DNA of 64,000 bases from Peptococcus simiae (GTDB lineage Bacteria > Bacillota > Peptococcia > Peptococcales > Peptococcaceae): assembly GCF_046097595.1 (NCBI RefSeq), contig NZ_JBJUVG010000011.1, forward strand, positions 1 to 64,000, read 5' to 3'. Positions within the stretch are counted from its first letter, which is position 1; every line of letters begins with the position of its first letter. A program made the translations under genes and the position numbers. The notes beneath the pieces were generated by a model, which was given only the letters and a program-made list of their open reading frames with translations, made no database searches and had not been told where the DNA came from. Shown here in pieces: positions 33,041-40,886 of this stretch.

Positions 33041-34420
33041 TTAGGATAGGTATTTTTCCTTTAAGGCCTCGACAATATTCGGGGCCTCTTGCCAGATGGA
33101 GCCGGCCCCCATGACCAGGACCATATCCCCTGGTTGAAGATGGCCGGTCAATTCTTGGGCGACGGCCTCTTCCTTGCAGAGGGTTCCTGTCCGGCCAGCA
33201 GGCAGGCAGTCTAAAATCAGTTGGCTAGAAACCCCTTCGATGGGGTCTTCCCCCGCCGGATAGACGTCTAAAAGAAAAATATCATCGGCTGCAGACAGGG
33301 CTGCGGCGAACTTATCCGCTAAAAACTGGGTCCGGCTATAGCGGTGGGGCTGGAAGACTGCGACCACCCGGCCGGTGTGACAGTCTTTGGCGGCCTGGAT
33401 GGTGGCACTGATTTCTGTGGGATGGTGGGCATAGTCATCGACGACTTGGATGTCTGCCACATCCCCAACCAGCTGAAAGCGGCGCTTGGTTCCATGGAAG
33501 CCCCGCAGGGTCGCGGCAATGGCCTCAAAAGACAGGCCGAGGTCCATGGCACAGATGGTGGCTGCCAGGGCATTCTGCATATTGTGGCGGCCGGGAATGA
33601 TGAGTTCCAGCCGACCCAGATAGTCGCTGCCCTGGTAAATATCAGCCTCATTGAGGCTGCCCTTTTGCTGGTGGTTACAAATCCGATAATCGGCCTGGTC
33701 ACTGTAGCCATAGGTCTTTACATCAGCCGGGGCCACTTCTTTGAGGGCCAGGGCCTCGGGGCAGTCGGCACATAGGAGGACGTGGCCATCGACTGCCGTC
33801 AGTTGGACGAAGCGGCGGAAAATATCCTGGATGGCCTTGATATCCTTGTAATGATCCAGGTGGTCCTCTTCTACATTGGTGACGATAGTATACCAGGGGT
33901 GGAGGTTTAAGAAGCTGCCATCGCTTTCATCGGCTTCGGCAGCCAGGTATTCCCCCCGGCCCAGCTTGGCATTACTGCCGATTTCATTGATAACGCCACC
34001 GACGACAATGGTGGGGTCCAGGTTATTTTTTTCTAAGACCAGGGAAACCATGGAGCTGGTGGTTGTCTTTCCATGGCTCCCGGCAACGCAGATGCCCTTT
34101 TGTCGGCGCATTAATTCACCCAATACCTCTGACCGGTGGCAAACGGGAATATGCAGGGCTTCTGCTGCCCGGCGTTCCGGGTTATCCAGCCGAATCGCCG
34201 TGGAATGGACGACCAGGTCCATGTCCTTATGTATGTGGTCGGCAGATTGACCGATGTCAATCCGGGCCCCTTGGGTCATCAGACGCTGGACCCGTGAAGA
34301 TAGGGCCACATCCGAACCGCTCACCTCATACCCGAGCGCCAGGAGAATTTCGGCAATGGCACTCATGCCGATGCCTCCTATACCGATAAAATGTATTTTT
34401 GTCTTGCCTTCAAGCGTCAT
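33041..34420 (-). CDS. murC: UDP-N-acetylmuramate--L-alanine ligase
   Basis: MurC adds L-Ala to UDP-MurNAc, the first step of the stem peptide. The 459-residue protein shows the N-terminal Rossmann motif GIGGIGMSAIAEIL, the ATP P-loop GSHGKTTTSSMVS, the magnesium-site EADESDGSFL and the ligase-domain DDYAHHPTEI. GGAAGGAG lies upstream of the ATG at 34420. In many Gram-positives murB follows murC; it is missing here. Confidence 0.97.
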   Translation of the reverse strand: MTLEGKTKIHFIGIGGIGMSAIAEILLALGYEVSGSDVALSSRVQRLMTQGARIDIGQSADHIHKDMDLVVHSTAIRLDNPERRAAEALHIPVCHRSEVLGELMRRQKGICVAGSHGKTTTSSMVSLVLEKNNLDPTIVVGGVINEIGSNAKLGRGEYLAAEADESDGSFLNLHPWYTIVTNVEEDHLDHYKDIKAIQDIFRRFVQLTAVDGHVLLCADCPEALALKEVAPADVKTYGYSDQADYRICNHQQKGSLNEADIYQGSDYLGRLELIIPGRHNMQNALAATICAMDLGLSFEAIAATLRGFHGTKRRFQLVGDVADIQVVDDYAHHPTEISATIQAAKDCHTGRVVAVFQPHRYSRTQFLADKFAAALSAADDIFLLDVYPAGEDPIEGVSSQLILDCLPAGRTGTLCKEEAVAQELTGHLQPGDMVLVMGAGSIWQEAPNIVEALKEKYLS

Positions 34421-34437
34421 CTGCGCGCAGCTCCTTC

Positions 34438-35553
34438 CTACTGAAGACTACCCTGCTTTTCTAATACGGCCATAATATCGGCTAAAGCATTGGGTTTGGC
34501 TAAGGCTTTCATCTGCTTGGCCATTCCCCGGCGATAGTCATCGTCATCTAAAAAACGTTCTAAGGTCTCTAACATCAGCGGACCGGTGCACTGGGCATCT
34601 AAAATCATCTCCGCAGCGCCTGCATCAACAATGGCCTGGGCATTGTGGGCCTGGTGGTTCTCGCTGGCATAGGGGTAGGGTAAAAGAACCGCCGGCAGGC
34701 CGGTGGCCGAAAGTTCCGCCAGGAAGGTCGCACCGGCTCTGCCTACGGCTAGGTCGGCTGCGGCCAGGGCCAGGGGCATTTCGTAGAGGTAGTCTAATAA
34801 TTTAAGGCCCGGCGTATCTGTATCCGATAGGCCGGCTGCCCGGATTAGGCCCCGGGTTTCCTCATACCCATTCCGTCCGCTGATAAAAATCACCTGGACA
34901 TCCTCCCTTTTCAAGAGGGCCGGGAGGATTTGACTCATCGTTTGATTAATGGTCCTGGCCCCTCGGCTGCCCCCGGTGATTAAAAGGGTCTTTTTATCTT
35001 CAGCCAGACCAAAGTGGGCCAGGCCTTCCGCCTTTGAATAGCGGCCGATATCGGCCCGGACCGGAAGTCCGGTTACATACATCGGCGTCTTACCCTTAAA
35101 CCGACCCCGGGCTTCGCTAAAGTTCAGCATTACCCCGTCGGATAAGGGGGCCAGCAGGCGGTTGGTCACCCCCGGGTAGGCATTCTGTTCATGTAAAAAG
35201 AGCCGGGCGCCCTGCCCCTTGGCTGCAAGCATGACAGACCCGCAGACAAAGCCCCCGGTCCCGATGACCGTATGGGCCTTAAAATCTTTCAGAATCTGCC
35301 GGGCCATCCGAAAACCCTTGCCCGTAGCTTGCAGGGTACGAAGGGTATCCAGGGATAATTTTCGGGTAAAACCCTTCGCTGTAATAGCGGCAAAAGGCAG
35401 ACCTGTCTTGGGCACAATGTCCGCTTCCAGGCCTGTCTCACTGCCAATATAGAGGATATCCACTTGCGGATATCTTTTTTTTATTTCTTCAGCGATGGCC
35501 AAGGCCGGGTAAATATGCCCGCCGGTACCACCACCGGTAACGATCACACCCAT
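34438..35553 (-). CDS. murG: UDP-N-acetylglucosamine--undecaprenyl-pyrophosphoryl-MurNAc-pentapeptide transferase
   Basis: MurG adds GlcNAc to lipid I, giving lipid II, on the inner membrane face. The 371-residue GT-B enzyme has GGGTGGHIYPALAIA at the N-terminus, the second glycine loop GGSRGARTINQ, and the UDP-GlcNAc site with PYPYASENHQAHNA, where Glu and Gln are the usual contacts. GAGGGGAG precedes the ATG at 35553. It sits between ftsW and murC as usual. Confidence 0.97.
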   Translation of the reverse strand: MGVIVTGGGTGGHIYPALAIAEEIKKRYPQVDILYIGSETGLEADIVPKTGLPFAAITAKGFTRKLSLDTLRTLQATGKGFRMARQILKDFKAHTVIGTGGFVCGSVMLAAKGQGARLFLHEQNAYPGVTNRLLAPLSDGVMLNFSEARGRFKGKTPMYVTGLPVRADIGRYSKAEGLAHFGLAEDKKTLLITGGSRGARTINQTMSQILPALLKREDVQVIFISGRNGYEETRGLIRAAGLSDTDTPGLKLLDYLYEMPLALAAADLAVGRAGATFLAELSATGLPAVLLPYPYASENHQAHNAQAIVDAGAAEMILDAQCTGPLMLETLERFLDDDDYRRGMAKQMKALAKPNALADIMAVLEKQGSLQ

Positions 35554-35604
35554 TGTCTCGCTCCCCTCATATCCTCGTTATTATATCACGCAATGCGGGA
35601 GGAT

Positions 35605-37065
35605 TCATTGATTACTTTTCCCTGACCGTTTAACATACCGGGAAAGATTCAGTAAATAGCCTACTGTCGCCAGGGTAACAATCAGAGAGGACCCCCCGTA
35701 ACTGATAAAGGGCAAGGCAATCCCAGTGACCGGTAGGACACCAACAGCGACCCCCATATTGATAAAGGCTTGGAGGGAAATCATCACCGTTAGGCCAAAG
35801 GTCACCAGGGACTTATAAAAGTCACGAATATGCATGGATATCCACAGGCCCCGCCAGGCAAAGGCGATAAAGAGGGCCAGGACACAACCTGCCCCAATGA
35901 GGCCCAGCTCTTCACCGATAACGGCATAGATGAAGTCGGTGTGGGACCCAAAGAGGTGGCTTAACTTCTGTCCCCCATTGCCCAGGCCCACCCCAAAAAG
36001 GCCGCCATCGCCAAAGGCATAGAGGCTTTGCACCAATTGGAAACTCCCAGCTTCCATCTTTTCCGGGTCCATAGGGTTAATAAAGCTGGTGAGCCGGGCC
36101 AGGCGGTAGGGCTTGTAGGCAACGGCAGCGCCGAAGGCCACCAGGCCCAGGCCCATGGTCCCCAAAATATACTTTTTAGGAGCTCCGGCAATATAGAGCA
36201 TGGCAAAGAGGCAGCCGGCCAAAACAACGCCGGTGCCCAAGTCTTCAATGACCACCAGGGCCGGTACGACCATCATGGCAATCAGAGTCTTACCGTACTC
36301 CGGTAATTCGTCGAGCCGGTCCCGGACCTTTTCCAGCTGGCCGGCAAAAACCACCACCAAGACCGGCTTGGCTAAGTCGGAGGGCATAAAGCTCATCCCG
36401 AAAACGCTGATCCAGCGCCGGGCCCCATATTGGGCGTCTGTAAAGAAGGAGGCCACGATAATAAGGCCAATGACGACAACCAGGGCCACAGGAGCAAAAC
36501 GGCGAATGATTTCCGGGTTAAAAAAGAGCATGATGACTAGGGCCAGGACCCCGCCTATGGTCATAAAGAGCTGGCGGGCAAAGTAATAGCCCCCCTGCCC
36601 ATGGAGCATGAGGCCCTCATAGGAACTGGAAGACAGGACCATGACCAGGCCCACCGCCAGAAGAATCAGGGAAATCTGTAGGAGCATCAGGTCCGGGCCC
36701 GTCCGGACTCCCTGGACCTCAGCCCACCTGGCCCGGCGGTAACCGCTGAGCCAGCCTTTTTTGCTATTCTTGTCTTTATGTTTATCTTCCTTGCCTTTGG
36801 TTTTCTTATCTTTGAAGGGCTGGTCTTTGATCCGAAAGCGGGAGCCGCCAGCAGGACCGCCCTGGTCCCGGTGGGGGGATTGGTCTTGCCGCCCGACCCG
36901 GGGCTGGGGGCGAGTCCCCTGCCGGTCCGGGGGGCGGCGGCCAGGACCCTCGTCCGGGTGTTTGTCCCCACCCAGGTGGCGGACCAGGTTGGCCTTTTGC
37001 GACTTTTTCCGCCGCTCTTCTGCCTCGCTCTGGTCCGACCAGCGGTTTCTAGGAATTTTAGCCAT
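35605..37065 (-). CDS. ftsW: FtsW/SpoVE-type SEDS glycosyltransferase with long basic N-terminal tail
   Basis: FtsW polymerises lipid II glycan strands at the septum with its partner transpeptidase. About 360 residues at the C-terminal side are a normal ten-helix SEDS protein; the first helix starts near 126 (MLLQISLILLAVGLVMVL). The putative catalytic Asp is in IEDLGTG. Ahead of it lie about 125 hydrophilic residues rich in Arg, Lys, Pro, Gly and Gln, facing the cytoplasm. Family members are usually 370-420 long, so 486 is large. The ATG overlaps the murD stop by 8 bp, which fixes the start. The tail is discussed as a finding. Confidence 0.94.
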   Translation of the reverse strand: MAKIPRNRWSDQSEAEERRKKSQKANLVRHLGGDKHPDEGPGRRPPDRQGTRPQPRVGRQDQSPHRDQGGPAGGSRFRIKDQPFKDKKTKGKEDKHKDKNSKKGWLSGYRRARWAEVQGVRTGPDLMLLQISLILLAVGLVMVLSSSSYEGLMLHGQGGYYFARQLFMTIGGVLALVIMLFFNPEIIRRFAPVALVVVIGLIIVASFFTDAQYGARRWISVFGMSFMPSDLAKPVLVVVFAGQLEKVRDRLDELPEYGKTLIAMMVVPALVVIEDLGTGVVLAGCLFAMLYIAGAPKKYILGTMGLGLVAFGAAVAYKPYRLARLTSFINPMDPEKMEAGSFQLVQSLYAFGDGGLFGVGLGNGGQKLSHLFGSHTDFIYAVIGEELGLIGAGCVLALFIAFAWRGLWISMHIRDFYKSLVTFGLTVMISLQAFINMGVAVGVLPVTGIALPFISYGGSSLIVTLATVGYLLNLSRYVKRSGKSNQ

Positions 37066-38407
37066 CGAGTTCGTTCACCAACTTCTTAAATAAATCGCCC
37101 CGCACTTCATAGTTGGGGAACATATCCCAGCTGGCACAGGCCGGACTGAGCAGGACCACGTCCCCGGGCTGGGCCGCTTGCTGGGCCAGGCTGACGGCCT
37201 CTTCAAAGCTTGCGGCCTGACTGTAGTCTGGATAGGCAAACCGGTCAAGGGCCTGGCGGATGTCCGCCTTGGCCTCACCGACCAGGACCACATGCCGGCA
37301 TTTTTCCTGAATGAGGGGGACTAAGGGGTCAAAGCTATTGCCCTTATTCCGCCCGCCCAGGATAATCACAATGGGCTCGTTATAGGCCTGCAAGGCCTTT
37401 TCTGTTGCATCCGGGTTGGTCCCCTTACTGTCATTGACATAGCGGACGCCGGCCAGGTCCCTCACCGGTTCAAGCCGGTGGGCCACACTGTGGAAGGTCC
37501 GCAACTGCCGGCAAATATGGCTTTCACTGGCCCCGAAATACAAGGCCCCGAGGACCGCTGCCATAATATTTTCGGTATTGTGGGCCCCAGGCAGGGCAAT
37601 ATCCGACCGGTCAAGCAGGCAGTGAGGCGCGTCTTGGGGCTGGAGGCGCACCATCAGCTTCCCCTCTTTTTCCCACATGCCCAGGGGCGGCTGCGCCTTC
37701 AGGCTGAAATACCAAACCTGCCCCCCTGCTCGTTCGGCTAAGACCCGGACTGTGGGGTCATCGTAGTTGGCGATGAGGAGGTCCTCCGGCCCTTGGTTTT
37801 CAAAAATCCGGGCTTTCGCTTCGGCATAGGCCTCCAGGTTCCCATGCCGGTCCAGGTGGTCCGGGGTCAGGTTCAGGTAGGCCGCTGCGTTAGGGCGAAA
37901 GCGGTCAATCAGTTCCAGCTGGAAACTGGATAGTTCCGCCACCACTACGGCCTCTTCCGGCAGGTCCGGGACCGCAGAAATGAGCGGAGTCCCGATATTA
38001 CCCCCACAAAAAACCGGCGCCCCAAATCCCTCCAGGAGGTGGGCCGCCAGGGCCGTGGTGGTCGTTTTACCATTGGTCCCGGTGATGCCAAACCAGCGGG
38101 CCCGTCCTTCCCGGTAGGCCAGTTCCGGTTCTGAAATCACCGGGATGCCGGCCGCCAGGGCCTCTTGAACCGGTCCAATCTGCGGCGGCACCCCGGGGCT
38201 CAAGACCAGGATATCCGGTTTCAGGGCATCAATATCAGGCCTACCCCAGATCAGCTGGATAGGCCGGTTGGCAAAGTATTCCACCGTCGCCGCCTCTTTG
38301 CCTGGGTCTGAGTCTGCGAGGATGACTTCGGTATCTTTTTTTCTTAACAGGTAGTCTGCACAGGCCAGCCCACTCCGGGCTGCCCCGATAATTAAGTAAC
38401 GCTTCAT
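37058..38407 (-). CDS. murD: UDP-N-acetylmuramoyl-L-alanine--D-glutamate ligase
   Basis: MurD adds D-Glu to UDP-MurNAc-L-Ala. The 449-residue enzyme has the N-terminal GAARSGLACADYL, the P-loop GITGTNGKTTTTAL, PDHLDRHGN and the C-terminal VNDSKGTNPDAT, all characteristic. AAGGGGA, overlapping the mraY stop, precedes the ATG at 38407. It is translationally coupled to ftsW. Confidence 0.97.
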   Translation of the reverse strand: MKRYLIIGAARSGLACADYLLRKKDTEVILADSDPGKEAATVEYFANRPIQLIWGRPDIDALKPDILVLSPGVPPQIGPVQEALAAGIPVISEPELAYREGRARWFGITGTNGKTTTTALAAHLLEGFGAPVFCGGNIGTPLISAVPDLPEEAVVVAELSSFQLELIDRFRPNAAAYLNLTPDHLDRHGNLEAYAEAKARIFENQGPEDLLIANYDDPTVRVLAERAGGQVWYFSLKAQPPLGMWEKEGKLMVRLQPQDAPHCLLDRSDIALPGAHNTENIMAAVLGALYFGASESHICRQLRTFHSVAHRLEPVRDLAGVRYVNDSKGTNPDATEKALQAYNEPIVIILGGRNKGNSFDPLVPLIQEKCRHVVLVGEAKADIRQALDRFAYPDYSQAASFEEAVSLAQQAAQPGDVVLLSPACASWDMFPNYEVRGDLFKKLVNELDG

Positions 38408-38410
38408 TTG

Positions 38411-39406
38411 CTATCCCCTTAATTGTTGCAGTAAAGCCGGGTCAGCCCCATGGACCACTAAGAGGGCCAGGAGCACACTGATCCCGGTGATAATCATAAA
38501 TAAATACAGCACCTGCTCTTCTTTCAGCCCACCCAGCTCAAAGTGGTGGTGGAGGGGTGACATCCGAAAGACCCGCTTACCGGTCCGCTTGAAGACCAGG
38601 ACCTGGATGATTACCGATAAGGCCTCCAGGACATAAATTAGGCAAATCAGGGGCAGGAGCAATTCGGTCTTGGTGAGCATGGCCAGGCCGGCCATGGCCC
38701 CGCCGATGAAAAAGGACCCGGTATCGCCCATGAAAATAGAGGCCGGGTGGCGGTTGAAGTAAAAAAAGCCTAAGAGGACGCCAATCAGGGCTGCCGAAAA
38801 GGTCATCCCTGCCGGCAGCATATGCCATACCGAGATGATAAAAAAGCCCACGGCAATGACCAGGCTGGTCCCACTCAGGAGCCCATCCAGGCCGTCCGTT
38901 AAATTGGCGGCATTGGTCGTCCCCACCAGGACAATAACCATGACGGCGACATAAAAAAGAGGTTGCTTGAGGGCCAGTTGAAAGCCCGGGATCCAAAAGC
39001 CCGGGGCAAGGCCCACCAGGCCAAGGCCCAAGGCCAAGACCACACCGACGATGACCAGTTGCAGGGCCACCTTCTGCCAGGCCCGTAAGCCCAGCGACCG
39101 GTGGTTGAACAATTTTAATCCGTCATCTAAAAAGCCGATCAGGCCAAAGAGGGTGGCGCACAAGACCAGGAAGACAGAGTAGCGGTTCACCCCATTGGTC
39201 AGGAAGACAGCCAGGGCCATGACCGGTGCAAAAACAGCCCCGCCCATGGTCGGCGTGCCTTTCTTTTGCAGGTGGCTCTGAGGCCCCTCTTCACGAATTT
39301 CCTGTCCGAATTTCAACCGGGTCAGGATTGGAATGAGCTTGCGGGTGGCCACAACCGTTAGAAAGAAGCCAAGGGCCAAAGCTAATATCGACAGAATAAA
39401 ATTCAA
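38411..39406 (-). CDS. mraY: phospho-N-acetylmuramoyl-pentapeptide transferase
   Basis: MraY moves phospho-MurNAc-pentapeptide to undecaprenyl phosphate, forming lipid I. It is a ten-helix membrane enzyme with the catalytic motifs FLDDGLKL, NLTDGLDGL and MGDTGSFFIGG, and the HHHFE sequence near the C-terminus. The longest frame begins at a TTG at 39421, but GGAGGG lies 7 bp before another TTG at 39406, giving MNFILSILALALGF and 331 residues. A TTG start would hold expression down. It lies between murF and murD as usual. Confidence 0.95.
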   Translation of the reverse strand: MNFILSILALALGFFLTVVATRKLIPILTRLKFGQEIREEGPQSHLQKKGTPTMGGAVFAPVMALAVFLTNGVNRYSVFLVLCATLFGLIGFLDDGLKLFNHRSLGLRAWQKVALQLVIVGVVLALGLGLVGLAPGFWIPGFQLALKQPLFYVAVMVIVLVGTTNAANLTDGLDGLLSGTSLVIAVGFFIISVWHMLPAGMTFSAALIGVLLGFFYFNRHPASIFMGDTGSFFIGGAMAGLAMLTKTELLLPLICLIYVLEALSVIIQVLVFKRTGKRVFRMSPLHHHFELGGLKEEQVLYLFMIITGISVLLALLVVHGADPALLQQLRG

Positions 39407-39424
39407 AATAGTTCCCTCCAAACG

Positions 39425-40792
39425 TCAGATGAGTCCGCCTACAATGGTATCCATGTGCATACTATGGCTTCCCTTCACCAGGAGCACCGCATCAGCCGGT
39501 AGATGGGCCTGTAGGTAGGCCAAGGCTTCAGCGCTATCTTGCACGGTGACCACCGCCTCTGCAGGCAGGCCGGCAGCAATGGCTGCCTGGGCGGTATCTT
39601 TCGTCAAATCTCCAACACAAATTAATTTTTCCAAAGCCAGGGCAGCAAAGGTTTCCCCAACTGCCGCATGCCCCGTTTTTTCATAGGGGCCCAGCTCATA
39701 CATATTGCCAATACAAGCCCAACGGGGCCGGTCCTTGTAGCCGGCCAGGACTTTCAAGGTGGCCTGGACAGAGGCCGGGTTGGCATTGTAGCTATCGTTT
39801 AAAATCAGCCTTTGGCCCGATACCACCTGCTCCATCCGGTTGGACGACAGGGGAGCAGCCCCGGCCAGGCCTTTCTGAATGGTTTCAGGCTTTTCACCTA
39901 GGGCCAGGGCAGTGGCAATGACCAGGAGGGCATTTTCCACCTGGTGCTGACCGGCATAGGGCAGGTCAACCGGGAAGGTCCCTTCAGGGCCACAAAAACG
40001 AAAGCGACTGTGGTCAGTGTCCAGGTCCAGGTCTCTAGCAGAGTAACGTGTATTGGCCTCGGCTTCAAGGCCGGTCCACAAAAAAGAGGCCGCCGTTTCT
40101 TTCAAATAGGGGGCCAAGAGGTCTTGGTCGGCCGCCCTTACTGCAATTGTACCATTTTGTGGCACATATGGGAATAATTCACTTTTTGCCCTGGCAATGC
40201 CGGCCTGGCTGCCGAGGATTTCCGCATGGACAATACCGATATTGGTGATGAGGGCATGGGTGGGCCAGGCGATATTAGCCAGGAAGGCAATTTCCCCGAA
40301 ACCGGACATACCCATCTCCACAATAAGGATCTCTGTTTCCTCCGTAAGCCGGGTCAGGGTCATGGGCAGACCCAGTTCATTGTTTTGGTTTTCATGGGTC
40401 ACCACCACTTGGTGGTCTTGCCGGAGGACATGGGTCAGAAGGTCCTTGCAACTGGTTTTACCCTGGCTCCCGGTGACGGCAATCACCGGCCCCTGGAAGC
40501 GGATTCGCATGAAACGGCCCAGAGCCTGCATAAATGCCAGGCCATCTTCCGCTACAATATGGGCGACGCCGGGGTGGTCATACTGGGCACCGGCCACGTA
40601 GCCGATGGCCCCCTTTTCCAGGGCCGTTGGAATGTAATCTGCACCATTGACCCGGTCACCTTGGATGGCCACAAACAAGTCCCCCGGGCAGACTTCCCGG
40701 CTGTCAAAGACGACCCGGGCCGGGATTTTAGCCTCCCCCTTGTGGGGATAGCCCAGGGCATGGGCTAATTGGTCTGTATCTAGTTGGTACAT
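39425..40792 (-). CDS. murF: UDP-N-acetylmuramoyl-tripeptide--D-alanyl-D-alanine ligase
   Basis: MurF adds D-Ala-D-Ala to the UDP-MurNAc tripeptide. The 455-residue protein has the N-terminal DSREVCPGDLFVAIQG, the P-loop GSQGKTSCKDL and LILNDSYNANPASV, a MurF hallmark that distinguishes it from MurE. GAGGTG precedes the ATG at 40792. The murE gene that usually sits directly upstream is absent; a 94-bp gap with a hairpin takes its place. Confidence 0.96.
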   Translation of the reverse strand: MYQLDTDQLAHALGYPHKGEAKIPARVVFDSREVCPGDLFVAIQGDRVNGADYIPTALEKGAIGYVAGAQYDHPGVAHIVAEDGLAFMQALGRFMRIRFQGPVIAVTGSQGKTSCKDLLTHVLRQDHQVVVTHENQNNELGLPMTLTRLTEETEILIVEMGMSGFGEIAFLANIAWPTHALITNIGIVHAEILGSQAGIARAKSELFPYVPQNGTIAVRAADQDLLAPYLKETAASFLWTGLEAEANTRYSARDLDLDTDHSRFRFCGPEGTFPVDLPYAGQHQVENALLVIATALALGEKPETIQKGLAGAAPLSSNRMEQVVSGQRLILNDSYNANPASVQATLKVLAGYKDRPRWACIGNMYELGPYEKTGHAAVGETFAALALEKLICVGDLTKDTAQAAIAAGLPAEAVVTVQDSAEALAYLQAHLPADAVLLVKGSHSMHMDTIVGGLI

Positions 40793-40824
40793 AAAACACC
40801 TCGATATTTTTCTGACTAAAACGA

Positions 40825-40866
40825 AGAAGCCGGGTCCTCGGCAAGGAAAACCCGGATCATTCTTCT
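40825..40866 (-). other. stem-loop between the PBP gene and murF
   Basis: AGAAG (40825-40829) pairs with CTTCT (40862-40866) and CCGGGT (40830-40835) with ACCCGG (40850-40855), separated by an asymmetric bulge. On the minus strand the 3' side is followed by CGTTTTAG, too weak for a confident terminator. It occupies the place where murE is usually found. Confidence 0.5.
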
Positions 40867-40886
40867 AGCTATGAAATCAATCCATC

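Noticed and set aside
36690..37093. A plus-strand coding gene opposite the FtsW N-terminal tail
   Set aside because: Several open frames exist there only because the region is rich in G+C. None has a ribosome binding site, and both flanking minus-strand genes overlap properly.
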